This document shows positions 44,278-52,810 of a stretch of 64,000 nt of DNA, one piece after another (the stretch's first letter is position 1; each line of letters starts with the position of its first letter). The DNA is taken from contig JASBZA010000004.1 of NCBI GenBank assembly GCA_029983685.1, positions 62,001 through 126,000 on the forward strand, in the 5' to 3' direction. Source of the DNA: Oscillospiraceae bacterium (GTDB lineage Bacteria; Bacillota; Clostridia; Saccharofermentanales; Fastidiosipilaceae). The translations under genes were made by a program, and so were the position numbers. The notes beneath the pieces are model-generated. The model saw only the letters and a list, made by a program, of their open reading frames with translations, was not told where the DNA came from and did no database searches.

Positions 44278-44853
44278 TTAATTAAGAGTCCCCCCTGAGG
44301 GACTCTTTTTTGCCTTTTTATATTGGGCCAAATCTTCACGCATCAGCTTGAATAAAGCGTCTTCGCCGTTTTGGGCCAGATAATTTAAATAAAAAAGGAA
44401 TTTTTGGTCGGTTGCCGGATGAACTAGGATATGACTTCGGGTCCAACGATAATACGCCAGAGGAAAGCTGTTCTGATACGCATCGCCGTTATAAATACGG
44501 CTGGCCGCAATGCGATCGCAAACCGACTCGACTACATAGGGGAGAGGCATTTCTAAACCGGCATACTTGCCTTCTTCTTCGGGATTATAGTCAATCCAAT
44601 ATTCCAGGTGGTGGCGGTTTCTGCCCTTGTGGTTCAGCCAGGCAGCTGAATAACCTTCCTTTCGCCTTTGCATGTCGTTGGGTGAATGATTCCCTTGAAA
44701 GTAGCGAACACCCGGAATGAATTCGATGGGACTGAATTTGGACATGTCATGGAAGAGGCCTTGACGAAAGAGACCGGATTTACGGCAATAACGAAAGACC
44801 AAATGCTTGTGTGTGAGTATGGTTTTTAGATGTCCGAAGAATTTATTTGCCAT
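44278..44853 (-). CDS. DUF5662 family protein
   Basis: A 191-residue protein of a widespread Firmicutes family of unknown function. It has an HD-like arrangement: HDMSKFSPIEF near the N-terminus, then HHLEYW, and acidic PYVVESVCDRIAASR, suggesting a metal-binding helical fold; enzyme activity is not established. Its final residues (KKSPSGGTLN) are encoded by the hflX terminator. The start ATG on the minus strand has AAGGGGGT before it. It converges on hflX with 2 bases between the stops. Confidence 0.8.
   Translation of the reverse strand: MANKFFGHLKTILTHKHLVFRYCRKSGLFRQGLFHDMSKFSPIEFIPGVRYFQGNHSPNDMQRRKEGYSAAWLNHKGRNRHHLEYWIDYNPEEEGKYAGLEMPLPYVVESVCDRIAASRIYNGDAYQNSFPLAYYRWTRSHILVHPATDQKFLFYLNYLAQNGEDALFKLMREDLAQYKKAKKSPSGGTLN
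44284..44311 (+). terminator. Intrinsic terminator of hflX, inside the 3' end of the opposite gene
   Basis: AAGAGTCCC at 44284 pairs with GGGACTCTT at 44299, followed by six T in all. It starts 9 bases after the hflX stop. The same bases encode the last nine or so residues of the convergent DUF5662 gene. Confidence 0.93.
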
Positions 44854-44925
44854 GTAACCCCCTTATTTGCGTTTTCTATTATATACTTAAAGCCACAATG
44901 ATTATGTGTGAGGGAGACTAAATCT

Positions 44926-46134
44926 ATGGAACAGACCAAGGTATTGAACGGTATTGACTTAATCGGCAGTGTCCAGGATGACTTGCGTTACGACAGGATA
45001 GCCCTCCTGACCACAGGATCCGCCCTTAATCGCTGGATGATGCCGGCTTTGCAATTTATCAATGACCGCTTTGATCTCAAAGTTTTATTCGGAGCCGAGT
45101 ACGGTATCATGGGCGAGAAAGAAGCCGGCGAGCGTTATGAATCTTATACCGACGTTTGGACCGGCCTTAAAGTCTTTTCGCTGTACCGTTTCGGAGCATC
45201 CGGCCTTAGCAGCGAGATGCTTCACCAATTCGATACGCTTATCATAGATATCCCCCTAACCGGGACGCGCTACTGTTCCTCCATTAGTACAATACATGCA
45301 CTCTTAAGACAACTGGGAGGAACGGATAAGAAGGTCCTTATCTTAGACCGACCCAATCCTCTGGGCGGTCAGGAGATTGACGGCCCCGTTCTCAATGCCT
45401 CGCTGAAGCGGAACGACGACGACTTTGCTTTGCCTGCCCGATTCGGTCTCACTTTGGGCGAGCTTTGTCTTATGATGGACGAAGAAGACCGGCTGGGCGC
45501 TAATATTCAAGTGATTAAGGCCAAAAATTGGTACCGTGATATGACCTTTGAAGAATTTAACCAGCCCTGGATTGTCTCCCAGATGCACCTGCCGCGTTTT
45601 GAGTCTTGTATTTTGTCTATCGGTTTAGAAGTTTTACGCGGGACGAACTTATCGGTAGGTTTTGGGACCTCTTTACCCTTTGAGCTGGTGGGAGCGCCTT
45701 ATTTAGATGCCATCCAGCTTTCTGCCGCCCTGAATAAGCGTAATATTTCGGGTGTTATTTTCAGCCCAATCTACTTTACGCCGACGACCGATATATACCA
45801 GGGGGTCTCCTGCCAAGGCGTACAAATTCACGTCCTGGATACGACGAAAATACGGTCGACATCTTTGATGCTCCATATCGTTGACGAGATTATTCGTCTG
45901 GCCGGTCCGGACTTCATTTTTACGCAAGACCGCCAAGGCAAGTACCGGGTCGATTATCTCTTCGGTAATAACCGCTTGCGTCGTCAGCCCGATGACTGGG
46001 ATTTTATTATGAATAATCAGTCTACGATGTTGGAGTCCTATGAGGAGAAAGTGAAACCCTACTTGCTCTATCCGACCAAGACGGAGGCTTTGGCCAAGGC
46101 AGCGGAAGAAGCGGAGCAGAAGGCGGAATCTTAA
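44926..46134 (+). CDS. DUF1343 protein, NamZ-like exo-beta-N-acetylmuramidase family
   Basis: The ~402-residue product matches the NamZ/YbbC (DUF1343) family: FGAEYGIMGEKEAGERYESYTD, DIPLTGTRYCSSISTIH, LDRPNPLGGQEIDGPVLN, and a long C-terminal part with RGTNLSVGFGTSLPFELVGAPY. Family members remove N-acetylmuramic acid from peptidoglycan fragments. Here there is no signal peptide, so it would be cytoplasmic and act on imported muropeptides, unlike secreted B. subtilis NamZ. GAGGGAGA precedes the ATG at 44926. The stop touches the start of the TrmO fusion gene. Confidence 0.82.
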   Translation: MEQTKVLNGIDLIGSVQDDLRYDRIALLTTGSALNRWMMPALQFINDRFDLKVLFGAEYGIMGEKEAGERYESYTDVWTGLKVFSLYRFGASGLSSEMLHQFDTLIIDIPLTGTRYCSSISTIHALLRQLGGTDKKVLILDRPNPLGGQEIDGPVLNASLKRNDDDFALPARFGLTLGELCLMMDEEDRLGANIQVIKAKNWYRDMTFEEFNQPWIVSQMHLPRFESCILSIGLEVLRGTNLSVGFGTSLPFELVGAPYLDAIQLSAALNKRNISGVIFSPIYFTPTTDIYQGVSCQGVQIHVLDTTKIRSTSLMLHIVDEIIRLAGPDFIFTQDRQGKYRVDYLFGNNRLRRQPDDWDFIMNNQSTMLESYEEKVKPYLLYPTKTEALAKAAEEAEQKAES

Positions 46135-47102
46135 TGCATTTCTTTACTCCCATAGGCCACTACGAAGGTCCGATTAAGACCAAGTTCGGCCTGCCCAGGC
46201 AGGGGCGCTTTATTGAGAACCTCAAAGGTAAAATTTACATTCATCCGAAGTATGCTCAAACCGAAGCTTTCAGAGGTTTGGAAGACTTTTCGCATCTTTG
46301 GCTGATTTGGCTTTTTAGTGAGAATCTGGACAAAGGAAGCCATCCCACGGTTCGTCCGCCTCGCTTAGAGGGCAATAAAAGAATGGGTGTCTTCGCGACT
46401 CGGTCGCCTTTTCGGCCGAACGGTATCGGTATGTCTGCGGTAAAGCTCGAGGGCATAGTACATGAGGACGGCAACATAGTCATTGAAGTCAGCGGTGCTG
46501 ATTTAATGGACCGGACGCCTATTTTGGATATTAAGCCTTATATCCCTTATGCCGACTCCATTCCCGATGCTTTGGCCGGTCCCTTCCAAGCCCAACCTCC
46601 GACGTATTCGGTTCGCTGGGAAGTGGCTGGGGAGAAGGCGGAAGGCCTTAGCGAAGAGGACAAGGCGCTCATTTTGGCCATTGTGAGCCAAGACCCCAGG
46701 CCGGCTTATAAATCGAAGAAGACACACGACGACAAGACCTATGTACTGACTTATGAGACCTGGGACGTTTCTTTTAAGGCTCAGGACGGTATGCTCAAGA
46801 TTGTTGACTTGAAGAAACTGGAGCCTGAAGAGGCTAAGGATACGCCCTATTGGGTTTATATGCTGCTTTGTAATGACGATACCATTTATACCGGCATGGC
46901 CAAAGACCCGGAGAAGCGTCTGGTCGTCCACAATGCGGGGAGAGGAGCCAAGTACACCAGATCCAGAAGGCCTTGCCGCCTGGCCTATCAGGAACAAGTA
47001 AAAAATCGCTCGGAGGCCCTGGTAAGAGAAGCACAGATTAAACGCTACAGTCGGTCTAAAAAGCTTCAGATGATTGACGCTTATCGGGCACAAAAACCGT
47101 AG
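46134..47102 (+). CDS. TrmO-type tRNA methyltransferase fused to a GIY-YIG domain
   Basis: A 322-residue two-domain protein. Residues 1-230 are TsaA/TrmO (YaeB), the SAM-dependent enzyme making m6t6A37 in tRNA-Thr: PIGHYEGPIKTKFGLPRQG and ATRSPFRPNGIGMSAVKLEGI are the signature segments. Residues ~238-322 form a GIY-YIG nuclease-like domain of the UPF0213 type (YWVYMLLCNDDTIYTGM, then KYTRSRRP and a late ALVREAQIK with the catalytic glutamate). The usual TrmO is about 230 residues and stand-alone. The ATG overlaps the NamZ stop by one base, and the 3' end overlaps araR by 47 bases. Confidence 0.88.
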   Translation: MHFFTPIGHYEGPIKTKFGLPRQGRFIENLKGKIYIHPKYAQTEAFRGLEDFSHLWLIWLFSENLDKGSHPTVRPPRLEGNKRMGVFATRSPFRPNGIGMSAVKLEGIVHEDGNIVIEVSGADLMDRTPILDIKPYIPYADSIPDALAGPFQAQPPTYSVRWEVAGEKAEGLSEEDKALILAIVSQDPRPAYKSKKTHDDKTYVLTYETWDVSFKAQDGMLKIVDLKKLEPEEAKDTPYWVYMLLCNDDTIYTGMAKDPEKRLVVHNAGRGAKYTRSRRPCRLAYQEQVKNRSEALVREAQIKRYSRSKKLQMIDAYRAQKP

Positions 47103-48165
47103 AGGACATACGTTTTACCAGCTTGGGTTCAAAGAGTGTACTTTTGGCTACCTGTTGGCCGTGAATCTGGTCTAAGAGCTTTTTGCCGGCTTCTATGCCA
47201 ATCATCTGTATAGGAGATTCTACGGAGGTTAGAGGTACGGGAGCCAGGGGGGCCAGCTTGGAATTATCGATGGAGACAATGGATTGCTGTTCGGGGATTG
47301 AAATCCCTCTAGCTAACAAAATTTGTTCGTATTCGATCGCAATTTGATCATTGTAGCAAATTACGGCTGAGCAGTGGCTTAATCTCTGAATCAGGGCATC
47401 GTCCATATTGGAAAAATTGCTGATGTCCTCGGTTGTGTACCAATACACATTCTTATCATTAAAGTAAATATTTCTATTTTCATTGGCTTCCAATATACCT
47501 TCATAGCGCTTGTGGCCCTGTAAGTCATCGGCTTTTAGGATGGCGCCAATCTCTGTATGCCCGAGATCCAAAAGATGATTACAAGCCATGACACCGGCCT
47601 TTTTATCATTCAGGGCGACCGTCGGGATGTCGATATCGCGGTATGAACTATGTATGGTCACCAGGGGAAACTTCTTGTCTAATAAAGATCGGTAGGTGTT
47701 GACGTTGGGATTAGGGAAGGCGCTTCGGGTGGGTTCCAAGATGATGCCGTCTACCTGGTTGTCTAACATTTTTTGTAAGAGTTCGCCTTCTAGTTTTGAG
47801 GAGTTGCCGCTGGAGGCAAGTTGTACCGAAAAGCCTTCTGCGGTGAATTGTTTCTCCAGTTCTTTAATGATTACGGGGAAGATATAGTCGCTTAGATAGG
47901 TTACTAGAATCCCTATGGTGTTGGTTTTTCTATTTTGCATGGCAACCATCTTGTCTGTAACAAAAGTACCACTTCCGTGAACCTTACGTAAATAACCTTC
48001 GTCGACAAGCAAAGACAGTGCTTTTCTTATGGTTTGACGAGACATATCATATTTTAAACAAAGTTGCGTCTCGGATAGAAATCTATCCCCTGATTCCCAA
48101 TGCTGTGTTTCCAATAATTCTAGCAACTGATTGTATAATCTCTGAAATTTGTACCCTTTAGACAT
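47056..48165 (-). CDS. araR: AraR-like arabinose repressor (GntR HTH plus LacI-type sensor)
   Basis: The 369-residue protein has a GntR winged helix (residues ~5-70: FLSETQLCLKYDMSRQTIRKALSLLVDEGYLRKVHGSGTFV) and a LacI/periplasmic-binding-type sensor (IGILVTYLSDYIFPVI, through SVESPIQMIGIEAGKKLLDQI), the architecture of AraR. It is divergent from the GH51 gene at the head of the arabinan cluster, which is the expected regulatory position. Arabinose as effector is inferred from context. Its end overlaps the TrmO fusion gene by 47 bases on the opposite strand. Confidence 0.85.
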   Translation of the reverse strand: MSKGYKFQRLYNQLLELLETQHWESGDRFLSETQLCLKYDMSRQTIRKALSLLVDEGYLRKVHGSGTFVTDKMVAMQNRKTNTIGILVTYLSDYIFPVIIKELEKQFTAEGFSVQLASSGNSSKLEGELLQKMLDNQVDGIILEPTRSAFPNPNVNTYRSLLDKKFPLVTIHSSYRDIDIPTVALNDKKAGVMACNHLLDLGHTEIGAILKADDLQGHKRYEGILEANENRNIYFNDKNVYWYTTEDISNFSNMDDALIQRLSHCSAVICYNDQIAIEYEQILLARGISIPEQQSIVSIDNSKLAPLAPVPLTSVESPIQMIGIEAGKKLLDQIHGQQVAKSTLFEPKLVKRMSSTVFVPDKRQSSEAF

Positions 48166-48300
48166 ATAAAAACGCTCCTAAAACAGACAAGATTTTGATA
48201 TCCTAGCTATTTTTATCTGATTTTAAACCTATAAGTAATGTTTTTCAATAAAATGTACAACTTAATTTGTTTAATAAAGACTTGTATTTAAAAAATTGTC

Positions 48301-48349
48301 TATAATTGTATAAAGATGGTGTTTGATACTGTCCATACTGTGTGTCAAA
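48301..48349 (+). promoter_or_regulatory. Candidate promoter and operator region ahead of the GH51 gene
   Basis: A TATAAT at 48301-48306 is followed by an imperfect inverted repeat TTTGATAC...GTGTCAAA at 48322-48349, 37 bases before the GH51 start. No well-spaced -35 is present. A TGTACAA half-site resembling an AraR box is at about 48254. The 220-bp araR-GH51 interval holds nothing else recognisable. Confidence 0.45.
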
Positions 48350-48385
48350 TGAACAATTAAAGACATCGAGAAAGGAAAGAGGTAT

Positions 48386-49897
48386 ATGAAGAAAGCAAGA
48401 GTAAAGATTGATAAGGATTTTGTCGTATCAGAGATCGACAAAAGAATTTATGGAAACTTTGTAGAACATCTGGGGCGATGTGTCTATGGCGGAATTTATG
48501 AACCTAGTCATCCCTTGGCCGATGAAGAAGGTTTTCGTAAAGATGTTTTAAAACTAGTGAAAGATCTTGACGTACCTGTAATACGCTATCCAGGAGGGAA
48601 CTTTGTTTCAGGTTACAACTGGGAAGATGGTGTTGGACCGAGAGAAAAACGCAATACTAGATTAGACTTGGCTTGGGGGACGACCGAGACGAACGAGGTA
48701 GGAATTCACGAATTTGATTCATGGCTAAAAAAAGCAGGGGCTGAGATGATGATGACAGTTAACTTGGGAACAAGGGGAGCAGATGAAGCTAGACAACTGC
48801 TCGAGTACTGCAACCATCCTTCTGGAACTAAATATAGCGATATGCGAATTAAGAATGGACAAAAGGATCCATTTAATTACAAGTTATGGTGTTTAGGTAA
48901 TGAGATGGATGGACCTTGGCAGATGGGACATAAAACGGCCAATGAATATGCGAGATTAGCAGAAGAAACAGCTAAAATGATGAAGATGTTAGACCCTACA
49001 ATTGAATTGGTTGCATGTGGTTCGTCCAATAGTGAGATGCCAACCTTTGGAGCTTGGGAGCAAGAAGTTCTTGAAGCATCGTTCGACCATGTTGACTATA
49101 TCTCCATGCATCAATATTATGGAAATCCGGAAAATGATACGGCATCTTTTCTTGCCAATACTGTTGATATGGATGCGTTCATTCGTACTGTTGTTGCAAC
49201 TTGTGATTACGTTGCAGGTAAAAGAAAATCGAAGAAAAAGATTAATATCAGCTTTGATGAGTGGAATGTTTGGTACCATTCTAATAATGCTCCTTTTGAA
49301 CGTTGGAGCATTGCCCCACCATTGCTGGAAGATATATATAACTTAGAAGACGCACTGCTGGTAGGCTCTATGCTCATCACTTTAATTCGTCATGCAGACA
49401 GAGTTAAGATTGCTAATATGGCGCAACTTGTTAATGTTATAGCACCTATTTTCTGTAAATCAGATGGAGAGGCTTGGAAACAAACCATTTATTATCCCTA
49501 TTATTATAGTTCTCGTTATGGTAGGGGGGTATCTTTAGATACTAGGATAGAATCACCCAAATATGATTGTAAGAAGTATACAGATGTGCCCTATCTGGAT
49601 TGTGTAGTGGTTGAAAATCGTACAGAGGATAGTATTGACGGAGATTTTTCAGGTTTGAGTATATTTGCAGTAAACCGAGGCGAAGAGGATCTTGATACAA
49701 CGATTAGCTTGGGAGGGTATTCAGATCTTAAAATCGAGCAGCATGTGCTGCTTGAGGGAAATGACATGAAATTATCGAACGGTCTCGGAAATGAAGTTGT
49801 TAAGCCTAAGAAGGGTACAGATGCAAACCTTGCAGATGGAAATCTTAATATTCGTATACCCTCGAGGTCCTGGCAGCTTATTAGATTAATAAAGTAA
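48386..49897 (+). CDS. abfA: alpha-L-arabinofuranosidase, GH51
   Basis: Cytoplasmic exo-enzyme that releases L-arabinose from short arabino-oligosaccharides. The 503-residue protein has no signal peptide. The TIM barrel shows the acid/base glutamate at about residue 173 (WCLGNEMDGPW) and the nucleophile at about residue 292 (ISFDEWNVWYH), with VIRYPGGNFVSGYNWEDG and the C-terminal beta domain. Catalytic residues are intact. It heads the arabinan operon, divergent from araR. Codon use is clearly more AT-rich than in the housekeeping genes upstream. Confidence 0.95.
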   Translation: MKKARVKIDKDFVVSEIDKRIYGNFVEHLGRCVYGGIYEPSHPLADEEGFRKDVLKLVKDLDVPVIRYPGGNFVSGYNWEDGVGPREKRNTRLDLAWGTTETNEVGIHEFDSWLKKAGAEMMMTVNLGTRGADEARQLLEYCNHPSGTKYSDMRIKNGQKDPFNYKLWCLGNEMDGPWQMGHKTANEYARLAEETAKMMKMLDPTIELVACGSSNSEMPTFGAWEQEVLEASFDHVDYISMHQYYGNPENDTASFLANTVDMDAFIRTVVATCDYVAGKRKSKKKINISFDEWNVWYHSNNAPFERWSIAPPLLEDIYNLEDALLVGSMLITLIRHADRVKIANMAQLVNVIAPIFCKSDGEAWKQTIYYPYYYSSRYGRGVSLDTRIESPKYDCKKYTDVPYLDCVVVENRTEDSIDGDFSGLSIFAVNRGEEDLDTTISLGGYSDLKIEQHVLLEGNDMKLSNGLGNEVVKPKKGTDANLADGNLNIRIPSRSWQLIRLIK

Positions 49898-49920
49898 TTA
49901 GTTCCATTCTGTGAAAAAAG

Positions 49921-49946
49921 GCTGACGAAGGTTCTCCTTCGTCAGC
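49921..49946 (-). terminator. Perfect hairpin after GH51, with the T-run on the minus strand
   Basis: GCTGACGAAGG pairs with CCTTCGTCAGC (11 perfect bases, loop TTCT). On the plus strand it has no T-tract after it. Read on the minus strand it is followed by six T (49913-49920 region), so it would terminate antisense transcription. On the plus transcript it may stabilise the GH51 mRNA end. Confidence 0.6.
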
Positions 49947-49956
49947 TATACGGGTA

Positions 49957-51168
49957 ATGAAAATGTCAACAATGAAGAATAAGCGGAAAGCACATAATCC
50001 ACTGATATTTAAAGATAATGATAAATATTTTCTGCTTTCTACAGATCTAGACTTAGAAGGGGTACAGTACTCAACAAGTCGTGATTTGCTAAGCTGGTCT
50101 AAAGATAAAGTTCTAATTAGAAGAATACCAGAATCCATAATTGAATTTGCTGGTAATACAGGATTCTGGGCTCCTGAACTGGTAAAAAGAGGGAATGAAT
50201 ACAGACTATATGTTTCTTCTTCGTCATTTGGCAGTCAGCAAAGCGTAATTTCATTGTTTAAGTCTTCTAACTTAGATGAAGATTTTCAGTATGTTGACAA
50301 TGTTGTTTTATCGCTAGATGGCTCTGGAATAGAAGAGCCAAATGCAATTGATGCTAACGTAGTTCAGGATAAAAATGGACAAGACTTTATAATTTATGGG
50401 TCTTTTTTTGGCGGGATTTACATTAAACCACTTGATAAAAATGGTTTAGCAAAAGGATGATGTTTAAAAGGAATTCATATAGCAGGCGGATTAAACACCC
50501 CTGTTGAAGGTGCATATGTTAAATATAGCTTTCGAGATAATTTATACTATTTGTTTTTGTCTTATGGAAGTCTGACTTATAATTACAACATTCGTTATGC
50601 AACTTCTAATGACATTCAAGGTCCATATATTGATAGTAGAGGAAATTTGATGACTAACTTAGATCCTATCTTACGTGTAGGAGATAAGCTTATTGGTTCT
50701 TATAATTTCGATATAAGTAATGAGCAGAGTTATATAGCTCCCGGTCATAATAGTTTGCTAGTTAAAGGCGAAGATACCTATCTAGTGCACCATGCGCGTA
50801 TTATGCATCAACAGAATTATCCATTTTTGAACATAAGAAAAATCTATCATAAAAGTAAAGGTAAGATTTTGCTTAGTCCGTTTACATATGATGGTTACTT
50901 TGAAGAGATAATCGGTACAGATGCTGAATTTAGGCGCGGAAATTTTAAATATTTATCGCTCATATATTGGGATCCTTTTAATGAGGGAATCATATATGGG
51001 AGAAAGATGCCTTGTGCTGCTTTTGACATAAAATTCGAAGATGGACTTACTTTTCTCAATATAAATGACACAAGATTTAGCGGTTTTACAATAACGCATA
51101 AAGATGAGCAAGCCGTTACTTTAAGCGATGACAGAGGTGAGCAAGTTTGGGGGATGTTTTTTGAATAG
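49957..51168 (+). pseudogene. GH43 arabinanase-like paralogue interrupted by an in-frame TGA
   Basis: One continuous frame of about 404 codons is split by a TGA at 50458-50460; both halves are good GH43 sequence, so this is a nonsense change, not a frameshift. The N-terminal half keeps WAPELVKRGNEYRLY and IEEPNAIDANVVQDKNGQ; the C-terminal half keeps the expected acid glutamate (PVEGAY at ~50506) and IAPGHNSLL. The catalytic base position is Asn14 (HNPLIF at 49996), where the neighbouring copy has Asp. There is no signal peptide. Readthrough is not supported: TGA is a true stop elsewhere. It overlaps the next gene by 8 bases. Confidence 0.85.
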
Positions 51169-52696
51169 AAATTTAAGAAAAAGTTATGTTTTAATATCAG
51201 CAATGCTTATCCTATCTTTTTTAATTTGTTCGTGTAACAAGTATGATTATGATTGGGATGAAATTGAAACCGGTTCTTATAATGCAGGTGTCAGCGTACA
51301 CGATCCATCAATTGTAAAAGAGAACGGAAAATACTATTTATTTGGTTCGCATATGGCTACAGCGATTTCTGATGATTTAAGGCATTGGGAATTGATTGGG
51401 GATGGTTACAGCGACACTAATATTGTATATAAAGGTATATTTTCTAATGATAAGGATATTTTTAGATATGCTGGCTCAAAGAAAAGTGTGAATCCAACCG
51501 ATGATGGTCAGTATCATGTTTGGGCTCCAGATGTTATTTATAACCCTGCAATGGGAAAGTATACTATGTATATAAGCATAAGCTCTACATGGAATACATC
51601 TGATGTTGCGTTAATGACATCTGATAATGTTGAGGGACCATTTGTATTTGAGTCAACTGTTGTTTATTCGGGCTTTAATGAGAAAACGGTTAAAGATACA
51701 GATGTGTTAGATTTCGTATCTGATGAGTATGCCAAGAAAAATTATTACCCTGATTCGAAAAACTATAATTTTAAAGATTATCCAAACGCTATTGATCCAT
51801 GTGTTTTTCTGGATGAACATAATGATATGTGGATGGTTTATGGATCTTGGTCAGGGGGGATATTTCTATTACAAATTGATCAAAAAACAGGGTTACCGAT
51901 GCGCGACGATTTAGAGAAAACAAAAGATGCTGATCCTTATTTTGGTAAGAAGATTCTTGGAGGAAAACATGTTTCCATTGAAGCTCCATATATCTTTTAT
52001 CATCCTGAAGAGCAGTATTATTATTTGTTCGTTTCGTATGGGAAACTTAACCGTGATGGAGGATATCAAGTTAGGGTTTTTAGAAGTTCAAGTGTCGATG
52101 GTGAATACGTAGATATGCTTGGAAATAGGCCTGTAAATGAAGAGAATATAATTCCCTATGGTCTAAAAATAACTGGAAATTATTTAATTCCAAGCTTAAA
52201 TTGCGCATATATGGCACCTGGTCATAATTCTGTTTTATATGATCAAGATTTAGGTAAAACATTTATTGCTTTTCATACTAGATTTGATAACGGTTCGGAA
52301 TATCATCAGCCCAGGATTCATGAACTTATATTCAATGAAGAAGGATGGCCGGTCATGTCGCCATACTTAGTGACCTTAAATGAAGAGAAGAGTTTTTCTT
52401 TGATTGTTAGCAATGATCTGTCTAAAACTTTTTTTCAGGTCGATTTGGGGATTGGCATAAATAATGCTATTTCGAAACCAAAACTGGTCAGATTTAGAAG
52501 GAATGGAACAGTTGAAGGAGAAGACTATTTAGCAGAATGGTCATACTTGGCAGATATCGACAGTGTAATCTTGAAAACTGAGAATGGAGAAGTGTTTAAA
52601 GGAAAACCGCTATTGTTGAATGATGAAGCAAATAATGAGCATGTTTGTATTGCATTAGTAGGAAACAATCGTACTTTGTGGCTTATATCTCGTTAG
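51161..52696 (+). CDS. Arabinan endo-1,5-alpha-L-arabinosidase-like lipoprotein, GH43
   Basis: A 511-residue surface enzyme. It starts with TTG at 51161 (GGGGGAT upstream), giving a basic n-region and the lipobox LICSC, so it is anchored outside the cell. The five-bladed propeller carries the base Asp48 (VHDPSIVKENGKYYLFGSH), Asp212 (AIDPCVFLDE) and the acid Glu274 (SIEAPYIFYH). A C-terminal beta domain of about 120 residues follows, as in larger arabinanases. It probably cuts arabinan chains before import. It directly follows the defective paralogue. Confidence 0.9.
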   Translation: MNRNLRKSYVLISAMLILSFLICSCNKYDYDWDEIETGSYNAGVSVHDPSIVKENGKYYLFGSHMATAISDDLRHWELIGDGYSDTNIVYKGIFSNDKDIFRYAGSKKSVNPTDDGQYHVWAPDVIYNPAMGKYTMYISISSTWNTSDVALMTSDNVEGPFVFESTVVYSGFNEKTVKDTDVLDFVSDEYAKKNYYPDSKNYNFKDYPNAIDPCVFLDEHNDMWMVYGSWSGGIFLLQIDQKTGLPMRDDLEKTKDADPYFGKKILGGKHVSIEAPYIFYHPEEQYYYLFVSYGKLNRDGGYQVRVFRSSSVDGEYVDMLGNRPVNEENIIPYGLKITGNYLIPSLNCAYMAPGHNSVLYDQDLGKTFIAFHTRFDNGSEYHQPRIHELIFNEEGWPVMSPYLVTLNEEKSFSLIVSNDLSKTFFQVDLGIGINNAISKPKLVRFRRNGTVEGEDYLAEWSYLADIDSVILKTENGEVFKGKPLLLNDEANNEHVCIALVGNNRTLWLISR

Positions 52697-52736
52697 TTTA
52701 TACAAGTTATGTGAGCGACATACAAGTAAATACAAT

Positions 52737-52771
52737 TATTTCCGTACAAATACGCCAAAAATTGTTATACT
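52737..52771 (+). promoter_or_regulatory. Candidate AraR operator and -10 box ahead of the sugar importer
   Basis: TATTTCCGTACAAATA at 52737-52752 has TATTT/AAATA arms and a CGTACAAAT half-site like B. subtilis AraR boxes. A TATACT -10 follows at 52766-52771, so a bound repressor would cover the -35 region. Recognition is inferred, not shown. Confidence 0.45.
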
Positions 52772-52810
52772 AACACCAATATATCCATAAAAACATACAG
52801 GAGGTACAAA

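Noticed and set aside
50458..50460. TGA recoded as an amino acid
   Set aside because: priA and gdhA, both conserved, end in TGA at the expected place, so TGA is a stop in this genome. No selenocysteine element is visible near this codon.
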